Shown piece after piece: positions 8,968 through 17,377 of a stretch of 64,000 nucleotides of DNA; the stretch's first letter is position 1, and each line of letters opens with the position of its first letter. The notes under the pieces were generated by a model. The model was not told the DNA's origin. It did not search any database and saw only the letters and a list, made by a program, of their open reading frames with translations. The DNA is from Gemmatimonadaceae bacterium (GTDB taxonomy: Bacteria; Gemmatimonadota; Gemmatimonadetes; Gemmatimonadales; Gemmatimonadaceae): assembly GCA_022843265.1 (NCBI GenBank), contig JALHNZ010000003.1, positions 1 to 64,000 on the forward strand, written 5' to 3'. The translations under genes were made by a program, and so were the position numbers.

Positions 8968-10086
8968 GTGCGCTTGTCGCAGGAATTTCAGCGGGTCTTT
9001 GGCGCAACACCCGATACGGAGTCCAGCGCGCCGGGGCGTGTGAACCTGCTCGGTGAGCACACTGACTACAACGACGGCTATGTGTTGCCCACGGCGATTC
9101 CGCAACGCACCTGGGTGGCTCTACGTGCGAACGGTGGCACTGAACACGTGGTGCATGCTCTCTCCCTGAGCCAGACGTCGCGGTTCAGTCGCGCGCAACC
9201 GCCGGTGGAGCGTTTCGCGACGTACGTGTTTGGATGCTTCGAAACACTGCGCGACTGGGGGGCGGACATCCCGTATTGCGACGTGCTGGTCGATTCGGAT
9301 GTACCGATCGGCGTTGGCCTCTCGTCGAGTGCGGCGCTGGAAGTGGCCACGCTGCGCGCGGCGCGCGATCTGCTTTCCCTACATGCCCTCGATGATGTGA
9401 CGATCGCGCAACTTGCGCAGCGCGCTGAAATAGAATTCGCCGGCGTGCGCTGCGGCATCATGGACCAGATGGCGTCGAGCCTCGCCGACACCGGACGCAT
9501 GCTGTTTCTCGACACGCGCACACTTGACCGTGCGTTGTTACCCCTGCCTGCGCAGGCGCGCATTCTGGTGCTGGATTCCGGGGTCAGTCGCTCACTCACG
9601 GACACCGCGTACAACCAGCGACGCGCCGAGTGCGAAGAGGCGGCGCGATTGCTTGACGTGCGTGCGCTTCGTGACGTTACAGAGCTCGGCATGCTTGACG
9701 CGTTGCCCGAGCTACTCCGGCGTCGGGCTCGCCATGTAGTTACGGAAAACATGCGCGTGTTGCAGGCGCGTGGCAGCGATGATTCAGCATCGGTCAGCGC
9801 CGAAGAGTTTGGCCGGCTCATGAATGCATCGCACGACAGTCTGCGCGATGACTTTGAGGTGTCGGTGCGGGAACTCGATATTCTTGTGGCGCTCTTGCAG
9901 GCGCACGAATCCGTGTACGGCGCGCGCCTGACAGGCGCCGGGTTCGGCGGCGCCTGCGTGGCACTGTGCCGCGATGATCCAACGCTGATCGCGCAGGACA
10001 TTCTGCCAGACTATAATCGCGATGGGCGACAGGGACGCGTGTTGGTGCCCGCCTCTGCGCACGTTTTGTCTGCGACATGTCGGTAG
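8968..10086 (+). CDS. galK: Galactokinase
   Basis: APGRVNLLGEHTDYNDGYVLPTAI, GVGLSSSAALEVA, GAGFGGACVAL; GTG start right after the GH2 stop. Confidence 0.95.
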   Translation: MRLSQEFQRVFGATPDTESSAPGRVNLLGEHTDYNDGYVLPTAIPQRTWVALRANGGTEHVVHALSLSQTSRFSRAQPPVERFATYVFGCFETLRDWGADIPYCDVLVDSDVPIGVGLSSSAALEVATLRAARDLLSLHALDDVTIAQLAQRAEIEFAGVRCGIMDQMASSLADTGRMLFLDTRTLDRALLPLPAQARILVLDSGVSRSLTDTAYNQRRAECEEAARLLDVRALRDVTELGMLDALPELLRRRARHVVTENMRVLQARGSDDSASVSAEEFGRLMNASHDSLRDDFEVSVRELDILVALLQAHESVYGARLTGAGFGGACVALCRDDPTLIAQDILPDYNRDGRQGRVLVPASAHVLSATCR

Positions 10087-10988
10087 ACACTGGAAACGTC
10101 ACGCTCCGCACGGAGACGCTTGACGTCGCGTTCCGCGTATCACCACATCTGCTAGGAGTGTCGCTCCGCCACCGTGGCGTCGAGCTGTTGCGCGAGACAG
10201 ACAACATTGAACGCTCGGCAAGGCTTGGGCACCCGTGTGGTATTCCGCTGCTGCATCCGTGGGCCAATCGCCTTGAGCGGCCCGACTATGTCGCGGCAGG
10301 TACACACGTGCAACTCGACATGCGTGCACCGCTGCTGCGAAGCGATGACGCGGGGCTTCCGTTGCATGGAGTGCCGTGGTCCCTGCTACGCGCGGTGCCG
10401 GAGGCGCACACCGATCGCGCCTGTACCATGCGCATCGATTGGGACAACGATGAACTCTTGCGGCTGTTTCCGTTTAAGCATGCGCTGCACATTCGGGCGT
10501 CGGTGCACGGTTCTGCGCTCACGATCACCACGGAGATGCGCGCGACTGGCACCGATCACGTGCCCGTCAGTTTCGGTTTCCATCCGTATTTCGGATTGCC
10601 GGGACGCTCGCGAGCAGCGTGGCGCCTCGGCATGCCCACGCGAGTGCAGTTGCTGCTCGATGATCGAGGAATCCCGTCTGGTGCATCATGCCTGCGCGCT
10701 GCGTCGAACAACTCGCTGGGCATCAAATCGTTCGACGATGCCTTTGCCCTTATCGATTCGTACGCCGAGTTTTCAATCAGTGATCATACGCGCCGGATTC
10801 GCGTGCAGTGTGTAGACGGATACACGCACGCGCAGGTATACGCGCCGGCAGATCAGGCGTTTGTGTGCGTTGAGCCTATGACCGCAGCGGTGAATGCGCT
10901 GTGTAGCGGGCGTGGGCTGCGCACGGTCGCGCCGGGCGAACGGTTCCGCGCCACATTTCAGATCGCTGTTGAGGACGTCACCGGCTGA
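10077..10988 (+). CDS. galM: Aldose 1-epimerase (mutarotase-like)
   Basis: GIPLLHPWANRLERPDY, LPLHGVPW, VSFGFHPYFGLPG; overlaps the galK end. Confidence 0.82.
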   Translation: MSVDTGNVTLRTETLDVAFRVSPHLLGVSLRHRGVELLRETDNIERSARLGHPCGIPLLHPWANRLERPDYVAAGTHVQLDMRAPLLRSDDAGLPLHGVPWSLLRAVPEAHTDRACTMRIDWDNDELLRLFPFKHALHIRASVHGSALTITTEMRATGTDHVPVSFGFHPYFGLPGRSRAAWRLGMPTRVQLLLDDRGIPSGASCLRAASNNSLGIKSFDDAFALIDSYAEFSISDHTRRIRVQCVDGYTHAQVYAPADQAFVCVEPMTAAVNALCSGRGLRTVAPGERFRATFQIAVEDVTG

Positions 10989-11064
10989 TTTGTGACGCAG
11001 CCGAACGCGTACCGCTGAGCAGGCGGACTCTTGCGGCCGTGAGCGGTGATCCAGATGTTAGGGA

Positions 11065-12816
11065 ATGACCAGATTACCACTGTTGCCTCGTGCGCGAATC
11101 GCGCTGCTCGTACCGCTGCTAACTGCGCTGCTCGTCTCTCTGCCGGTACAGGGACACGCGCAAACACCGCGGCGCATTGACGTATCGCTCCCGGGAAACA
11201 AAGCCAACTCGCCACTGGACGGTCGGCTGCTGTTGCTGGTGTCCACAGACAGCACGCGTGAGCCGCGCTTCCAGATCAGCGACGGCGCGGAAACGCAGCT
11301 TGTGTTTGGCACCGATGTGCAAGGATGGATGCCCGGATCCACGCGTGTGGTAAATGAGCAAGCCGATGCCTATCCGCTTTCATCGCTGCGTGCGCTGCCA
11401 GATGGTCGGTACTGGGTGCAAGCGTTTCTCAATCGCTACGAAACGTTCAACTTGAGCACCGGACACACCGTCAAGTTGCCGCCCGACAAGGGCGAGGGAC
11501 AGCAGTGGGCCCGCAAACCCGGCAATCTTTACAGTGCGCCGCGCTGGATTACCATCAACGCGCAACGGCGCCCCGCGATCATCCTGGACCAAGAAATACC
11601 ACCCATCGCGCCGCCCGTAGATTCCAAGTGGATTAAACACATCACGATTCGCAGTGAACGCCTGTCGAAGTTCTGGGGGCGTGACATGTACATCGGTGCC
11701 AATGTGCTGTTGCCCGCAGGCTTTGATGCGCATCCGAACGCGCGTTATCCGCTCGTTGTGTATCACGGCCACTTTCCGGCGACCTTCGAAGGCTTTCGGG
11801 AAGCCGCGCCCGATGCGAATCTGACCCCCGATTTCTCCGCACGTTTTAATCTCGCCGGATACAATCGCATTCAGCAGGAATTGCAGCACAAGTTCTACAA
11901 GGATTGGACTGGCCCCGCGTTCCCGCGCGTATTGCTCATGGAAGTTCGTCATGCTACGCCGTATTACGACGACTCGTACGCGGTGAACTCGGCGTCTCAA
12001 GGCCCTTGGGGCGATGCGATCATGTACGAGCTCATTCCGGCTGTCGAGAAAGCCTTTCGGGGATTGGGGCAAGGCTGGGCGCGCATCACGTACGGCGGCA
12101 GTACCGGCGGTTGGGAAGCGATGGCCGTGCAGATGTTCTATCCCGACGAGTTCAATGGTGCGTATGTCGCATGTCCGGATCCCATCGACTTTCGCGCGAA
12201 CACAGTGTTCAACTTGTACGAAGACAACAACGCGTATTACGTCGACGGTCAGTGGTTACGCACACCGCGACCTGGCCGCCGCAACTATCTCGGACAGGTG
12301 CAGACCACCATTGCCGCTGCCAATCGTCGCGAAGCCGCGCTCGGGAGCAACGGACGCAGCGGCGACCAATGGGATATCTGGCAGGCCGTGTACTCACCCA
12401 TGGGTGAGAACGGCTATCCCAAACCGATCTGGGACAAAGCCACCGGTGTCATTGACAAGCAGGTTGCGGCGTATTGGCGTGAGAACTACGACCTCTCGCA
12501 CATCCTGCAACGTGACTGGGCAACGCTCGGGCCCAAGGTGTTCGACAAGCTGAACATCTACGTCGGTGATATGGACAACTACTATCTCAACAACGCGGTG
12601 TATCTCGTTGAAGATTTTCTCAAGAGCACAACGAATCCGAAGTGGACGGGCGAAATCACGTACGGTGATCGCGCCGAACATTGCTGGAACGGTGATCCCA
12701 CGCGAAGCAACGCGTATTCACGTCTGCGCTATCATCAAATGTATATTCCGCGGATCCTTGATCGCATGCGCGCGCGTGCGCCGAGTGGAGCAGATACCAT
12801 CAGTTGGCGGTATTGA
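11065..12816 (+). CDS. Secreted esterase-like alpha/beta-hydrolase
   Basis: Sec-type signal peptide (PRARIALLVPLLTALLVSLPVQGHAQ), nucleophile-elbow-like GGSTGGWEAM, C-terminal EHCWNGD. Confidence 0.55.
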   Translation: MTRLPLLPRARIALLVPLLTALLVSLPVQGHAQTPRRIDVSLPGNKANSPLDGRLLLLVSTDSTREPRFQISDGAETQLVFGTDVQGWMPGSTRVVNEQADAYPLSSLRALPDGRYWVQAFLNRYETFNLSTGHTVKLPPDKGEGQQWARKPGNLYSAPRWITINAQRRPAIILDQEIPPIAPPVDSKWIKHITIRSERLSKFWGRDMYIGANVLLPAGFDAHPNARYPLVVYHGHFPATFEGFREAAPDANLTPDFSARFNLAGYNRIQQELQHKFYKDWTGPAFPRVLLMEVRHATPYYDDSYAVNSASQGPWGDAIMYELIPAVEKAFRGLGQGWARITYGGSTGGWEAMAVQMFYPDEFNGAYVACPDPIDFRANTVFNLYEDNNAYYVDGQWLRTPRPGRRNYLGQVQTTIAAANRREAALGSNGRSGDQWDIWQAVYSPMGENGYPKPIWDKATGVIDKQVAAYWRENYDLSHILQRDWATLGPKVFDKLNIYVGDMDNYYLNNAVYLVEDFLKSTTNPKWTGEITYGDRAEHCWNGDPTRSNAYSRLRYHQMYIPRILDRMRARAPSGADTISWRY

Positions 12817-12879
12817 TTTGCGGGGCTCGTTCGCTCGAGTCGCTACGCCCGTTCTACTTCGCCCTTTGCCCCTCGCCCA

Positions 12880-13773
12880 ATGTCAGCTCTTCGTCAGCTC
12901 GTTGCCGCCACCGACTTCACCGATGCCGCGGGCCACGCCGTGAATCGTGCGTTCGACCTCGCGTCCATGCACGGCGCGTCGCTTACTCTTGCCCATGGCC
13001 TTGGACTGGATGGGCTGACCCTGCTGCAAGGCATGCTTGGCCCGCGCTTGCCGGAGGTGGCCGCATCGCTACGAGATGCAGCACTCGGTCGCCTGCGAGC
13101 GCTGGCCGACGATCGGGGGCGGCCGAAAGACGTCTCGGTGGACGTGGCCGTGGACGTGGGTTCCGCGAGCCATTTCGTGGACCAACTGGTGCGTTCGAAA
13201 CCGGCGGACCTGCTGCTGGTGGGGGCGCGCAATGGTGATGTGCTGCATCGCGTCCTGATGGGTTCCACCGCCTCACGCTTGCTTCGCACGAGCCCATGCC
13301 CGGTGCTGTCCGTGAAACGTCCGGTCGAGGGGCCGTACCAGCAACTGCTGATCGGCGTGGGCGAGGGCCCCGACACCGAACGGCACGTACGCATTGCTCG
13401 GAGCCTCGCGCCGAATGCCAGCGTCACACTGCTGCATGCCCTCGTGCTACCAGCGTCCGACGCACTGCGTGACGCAGGAATCACCGCCGACATGTACGAC
13501 GCCTTTCGCGCCGAACACATCGCAGCCGCTGAGGAGCGCATCCGCACGTTTGCTCAGCGTATCGGTTTGCCGCAGGAGGCGACGCGCGTGCTCGTGGTCG
13601 TGGGCGATCCGGCTCGCGCTCTGCTCGAGCATGAGGAGTCGGCGGGGTGCGATCTCATCGTCATGGGCCGCATCGACCGGCACTCAGACGAACCGCTGCC
13701 GGTGGGTAGCGCCACGCGACAGGTACTGGCCGGCTCCAGTGCCGACGTGCTGGTGATTGCGGACGCGGCGTAA
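12880..13773 (+). CDS. Universal stress protein with two tandem UspA domains
   Basis: LLVGARNGDVLHRVLMGSTASRLLRTSPCPVLSVK and LIVMGRIDRHSDEPLPVGSATRQVLAGSSADVLVI. Confidence 0.9.
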   Translation: MSALRQLVAATDFTDAAGHAVNRAFDLASMHGASLTLAHGLGLDGLTLLQGMLGPRLPEVAASLRDAALGRLRALADDRGRPKDVSVDVAVDVGSASHFVDQLVRSKPADLLLVGARNGDVLHRVLMGSTASRLLRTSPCPVLSVKRPVEGPYQQLLIGVGEGPDTERHVRIARSLAPNASVTLLHALVLPASDALRDAGITADMYDAFRAEHIAAAEERIRTFAQRIGLPQEATRVLVVVGDPARALLEHEESAGCDLIVMGRIDRHSDEPLPVGSATRQVLAGSSADVLVIADAA

Positions 13774-13797
13774 ATACAATCCAACGCGTCCGCAATC
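13755..13797 (+). terminator. Perfect 13-bp inverted repeat spanning the usp stop codon, between convergent genes
   Basis: gattgcggacgcg - 17 nt - cgcgtccgcaatc; no strong U-tract. Confidence 0.5.
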
Positions 13798-13811
13798 GTC
13801 GGTGTCTGTAC

Positions 13812-14591
13812 TCAGCGCCGGATCTGTCGCCGCCGGGCCGCGCCAAGCAGCGTGAGAGCGCCAACCGTCAGCAACCCCAGCGCACTCGGCTCCGGCACCG
13901 CCACGGCGCCACCGTCAAGCAGGTCGGTGTCTGCCGTAAACGAAAAGCTGTCCCCGCCTTCGAGTCCGCCGCCGCCAGAGCGGCTGAAGGTGATGGTGAG
14001 CTGCTCGTACAGGTCACCCACCGGGTTGGCGCCGCCAAGTCCAAAGGCGTTGGTGTACGCGGCCCTGGCGGTCGCATCCGTGTCGCTAAAATCGCCCTGG
14101 AACGAGTAGCCTAACCCGGAGCCAGCGCTGCCTTCGCTGCCTTCGTTGCCTCCGTCGCCGGTGGTGGCACAGCCGCGCAGCGGTACCCATCCGCAGTCGA
14201 ACGCCACGCCCACACTGCCGCCGTTCAGGCGAATCCATGAGAGGTCCGGGGTCGTTGAGGCGGGACCGGCCAGAAAGACCGACCAGCGGCCCGTATTTGT
14301 GGTCACGTTCGGCGTGCTCTCGAAGAGCAGCGTCATGCGGTCGTCGCGTACTGCGTAGTAGCCGGCCTGAGTCAGGGACCAGCTGCCGGCGCCGGTGCTA
14401 CCGTTCGCGTAACCCCAGCTCACCGCCATGCCCGCCATGTCGGCACCGGTCACGTTCGCCTTGGTCACACTACCGGCGTCGCGCGTGGTTCCGTTGCTGA
14501 AGTCGCTCTGCGCCGCAGCAGGTGCGGCGAGGACCAGTGTGAACAGTGCAGTAGCGCAGCGTGCGAGCAATGCGGAGCGAAGCGAAGACAT
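13812..14591 (-). CDS. PEP-CTERM sorting-domain exported protein
   Basis: N-terminal signal peptide (ATALFTLVLAAPAAAQ), C-terminal VPEPSALGLLTVGALTLLGAARRRQIRR. Confidence 0.88.
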   Translation of the reverse strand: MSSLRSALLARCATALFTLVLAAPAAAQSDFSNGTTRDAGSVTKANVTGADMAGMAVSWGYANGSTGAGSWSLTQAGYYAVRDDRMTLLFESTPNVTTNTGRWSVFLAGPASTTPDLSWIRLNGGSVGVAFDCGWVPLRGCATTGDGGNEGSEGSAGSGLGYSFQGDFSDTDATARAAYTNAFGLGGANPVGDLYEQLTITFSRSGGGGLEGGDSFSFTADTDLLDGGAVAVPEPSALGLLTVGALTLLGAARRRQIRR

Positions 14592-14597
14592 GGCAGG

Positions 14598-14652
14598 ACT
14601 CCTGAGGTTGGGAGAGGCCGTCGGCGTGGCGCGCGACAGCCCGTTCAGGAGT
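14598..14652 (-). promoter_or_regulatory. Structured 5'UTR predicted to sequester the Shine-Dalgarno of the PEP-CTERM gene
   Basis: Minus strand: ACTCCTGA..GGCTGTCG..CGACGGCC..TCAGGAGT-CCTGCC-ATG; outer 8-bp perfect stem covers AGGAGT, inner 8-bp stem with one G-U. Confidence 0.45.
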
Positions 14653-14709
14653 AAGGCGCAGGAATCCCGTGCAAGCGGACACGAGCGCTGCGATTTCTCA
14701 CGCCGTTCG

Positions 14710-17373
14710 TTACCTCACGGCCGCGCGCTCGTTGAGTCCCAGTCGGATCTGTTTTTCAATCTCAACCAGTGCGAAGAACGCAATGCCAACGGCCACGATC
14801 AACACGCCATCGGTCAGTTTTACAGACTCGGTGCCGAGCAGCCTCTGGAGCGGGGGCACATAGGTGACCGCGAACTGGGCCGCTGTCACAACGACCGCCA
14901 CGGTCCAGACCACCTTCGTACCTTTGACGGTATCCCAGGTGAGCGACGCCCCGTGGATATTACGAATGAAGAACAAGTGAAAGATTTCCAGCACGACCAG
15001 CGTGTTCATGGCCATCGTTTGCGCGAGTGCCACGGAGTATCCCCGGTCCATGGCGTACGTGAAGATTCCGAACACGCCAGCGAGGAAAAGCAGGGCGACA
15101 AGCACCACGTGCCACACCAATGCGCCCGAAAGAATTGGCGCGTCCCGGGGACGCGGCGGGCGCGTCATCGTGTTCGCCTCGGTTGGCTCGAACGCCAGCG
15201 CGAGGCCGAGTGTGGATGCCGTGATCAGATTGATCCACAGGATCTGCACCGCCGTGACCGGCAGCGACAACCCAGCGAGCAGGGCAACGATAATCACCAG
15301 CGACTCGCCCGCGTTCGTGGGCAGCGTCCAGCTGATCACCTTGGTCAGATTATCGTTGACCGTTCGCCCTTCGCGCACGGCGGCCGCGATGGTTGCAAAG
15401 TTGTCGTCGGCGAGCACAAGATCTGCCGCTTCCTTGGCGGCTTCGGAGCCCTTGAGCCCCATCGCGATGCCAGCGTCGGCCCGTTTGAGCGCGGGTGCGT
15501 CGTTCACGCCGTCGCCCGTCATTGCCACCGACAGGCCGTTCGCCTGCAGCGCCGTCACGAGGCGCAACTTGTGTTCGGGGCTGGTACGCGCAAACACATC
15601 CACGTTCGCCACTTCGAGTGCGAGTTGCGCATCGTCGAGCCGATCGAGATCGGTACCTGTCAGCACGCGAGACGTGTTCTGCAGTCCGATTTGTTGAGCA
15701 ATTGCTGCGGCGGTGCCGGCGTGATCGCCCGTGATCATCTTGACGCGGATACCCGCGGCACGGCAGGCAGCCACTGCGGCAACAGCTTCGGGGCGCGGCG
15801 GGTCGATCAGTCCCACGAGGCCGAGGAACGTGAGACTGCCAGCGAGTGAGTGTTGTGCAATGCGGTCGCTCGATTCCGCGCGCTGCGCCAGCGCGAGGAC
15901 ACGCAAACCCTTGCGGGCCATGGCCTCCGCTCGCTCGTGCCAGAGTGACTCGTTCACGTCGCGACACATGCGCACGATGCGCTCGGGTGCGCCCTTCACG
16001 TATGTTGTGTTGCCTTCCGGCTCTGCGCTCAACACCGCCATGAATCGATGACGACTGTCGAACGGGATGGCGTCGAGTCGTCGCGACGTGCGCTCGCCGC
16101 CGATCTCAACGCCGACCTTGCCGGCGAACGCAAGCAGTGCGCCTTCCATCGGGTCGCCTTCAACAGACCATGATCCATCACGCTCGGTCAGCGCCGCATC
16201 ATTGCACTGCGCCGCCGCGAGGGCGAGCGGTACAAGATCGCCGACCGGTGTGATGCTGCCGAGTGGCGCATAATCGTCACCACCAACGGTGAAGCTTCCG
16301 TCGGGTGTTTCGGCCGCCGACACCACCATCTGATTGCGCGTGAGCGTTCCCGTTTTGTCTGTGCAAATCACGGAAACCGAACCGATCGACTCGATTGCCG
16401 GAAGGCGACGCACGATGGCGTGACGACGTGCCATTGCCTGCACACCAATCGCCAGCGTGATCGTCATGACCGCCGGCAGCCCTTCGGGAATCGCGGCCAC
16501 CGCGATGCCCACCACGACCATCAGCATCTCGCTGAATTCGAAGTGGTCCACGAAGTAGCCGTATACAAGCAGCAGTGCGGCGACGAGCAGAATCAGGAAC
16601 GACAGCCAGCGTGCGAAGTGATTGATCTTCGCCACGAGTGGCGTGGTGAGCTGTTCGACGCCCTCAAGCAAGCCACCGATGCGACCGATTTCTGTGGCCT
16701 GACCTGTCGCCACCACAACGCCGAGCGCGGTGCCCTGCGTGAGCAAGGTGCCGGACCAGAGCATGGATTTGCGGTCGCCCAGCGGCGCGTCTTCCGCAAC
16801 GACGTCCACAGTTTTTTCCACGGGCACTGACTCGCCCGTGAGGATCGCCTCCTGTGCACCCGCACCGCGTGCTTCGAAAACACGCAAGTCGGCTGGGACC
16901 TTGTCGCCTGCCTCCAGCAGCACGATGTCTCCGGGCACGAGCTCGGCGCCGTCAATCGTGGTTCGCTGCCCATCACGCCGCACGGCCGCGCGCGGTGCGA
17001 GCATGCCGCGAATGGCCGCCATGGCCGACTCCGCTTTGCCCTCCTGCACGAAACCGATGATGGCATTAGCCAGCACGACGGCGAGAATGACGCCCGTGTC
17101 GACCCAATGCTGCAGCGTCGCGGTGACAACGGCCGCGCCGATCAACACATAGATCAGCACATTGTTGAACTGCGCGAACAATCGGCGCAGTGGTCCGCGT
17201 GTTGGTACGTCTGGCAGGCGGTTGGGGCCGTGCTGTGCCAGTCGCCGCGCGGCTTCGGCGGTGGTTAGCCCCTCAGGGCTTGTGGCGAGCGCGGCGAGGC
17301 AGCTGGCCGCGGGGAGCGCGTGCGGGTTGGCTAAGGGCATCGGCGTGGCGCCCAGCGCGCTGTGCTTGATCAT
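14710..17373 (-). CDS. Cation-transporting P-type ATPase (P2-type, Ca2+/monovalent-cation-like)
   Basis: ILTGESVPVEK, CTDKTGTLTRNQM, MTGDGVNDAPALKRADAGIAMG; ORF extension upstream of MIKHSALG overlaps the kinase gene and is not credible. Confidence 0.92.
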   Translation of the reverse strand: MIKHSALGATPMPLANPHALPAASCLAALATSPEGLTTAEAARRLAQHGPNRLPDVPTRGPLRRLFAQFNNVLIYVLIGAAVVTATLQHWVDTGVILAVVLANAIIGFVQEGKAESAMAAIRGMLAPRAAVRRDGQRTTIDGAELVPGDIVLLEAGDKVPADLRVFEARGAGAQEAILTGESVPVEKTVDVVAEDAPLGDRKSMLWSGTLLTQGTALGVVVATGQATEIGRIGGLLEGVEQLTTPLVAKINHFARWLSFLILLVAALLLVYGYFVDHFEFSEMLMVVVGIAVAAIPEGLPAVMTITLAIGVQAMARRHAIVRRLPAIESIGSVSVICTDKTGTLTRNQMVVSAAETPDGSFTVGGDDYAPLGSITPVGDLVPLALAAAQCNDAALTERDGSWSVEGDPMEGALLAFAGKVGVEIGGERTSRRLDAIPFDSRHRFMAVLSAEPEGNTTYVKGAPERIVRMCRDVNESLWHERAEAMARKGLRVLALAQRAESSDRIAQHSLAGSLTFLGLVGLIDPPRPEAVAAVAACRAAGIRVKMITGDHAGTAAAIAQQIGLQNTSRVLTGTDLDRLDDAQLALEVANVDVFARTSPEHKLRLVTALQANGLSVAMTGDGVNDAPALKRADAGIAMGLKGSEAAKEAADLVLADDNFATIAAAVREGRTVNDNLTKVISWTLPTNAGESLVIIVALLAGLSLPVTAVQILWINLITASTLGLALAFEPTEANTMTRPPRPRDAPILSGALVWHVVLVALLFLAGVFGIFTYAMDRGYSVALAQTMAMNTLVVLEIFHLFFIRNIHGASLTWDTVKGTKVVWTVAVVVTAAQFAVTYVPPLQRLLGTESVKLTDGVLIVAVGIAFFALVEIEKQIRLGLNERAAVR

Positions 17374-17377
17374 CGCG

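Noticed and set aside
10982-11003. Short inverted repeat cggctg...cagccg after galM as a terminator
   Set aside because: Only 6 bp stem with 10-nt loop and no T-tract; below what I would support.
14428-15849. 473-aa plus-strand ORF opposite the P-type ATPase
   Set aside because: Antisense shadow ORF of an unambiguous ATPase; composition (R/H/Q-rich) is non-protein-like.
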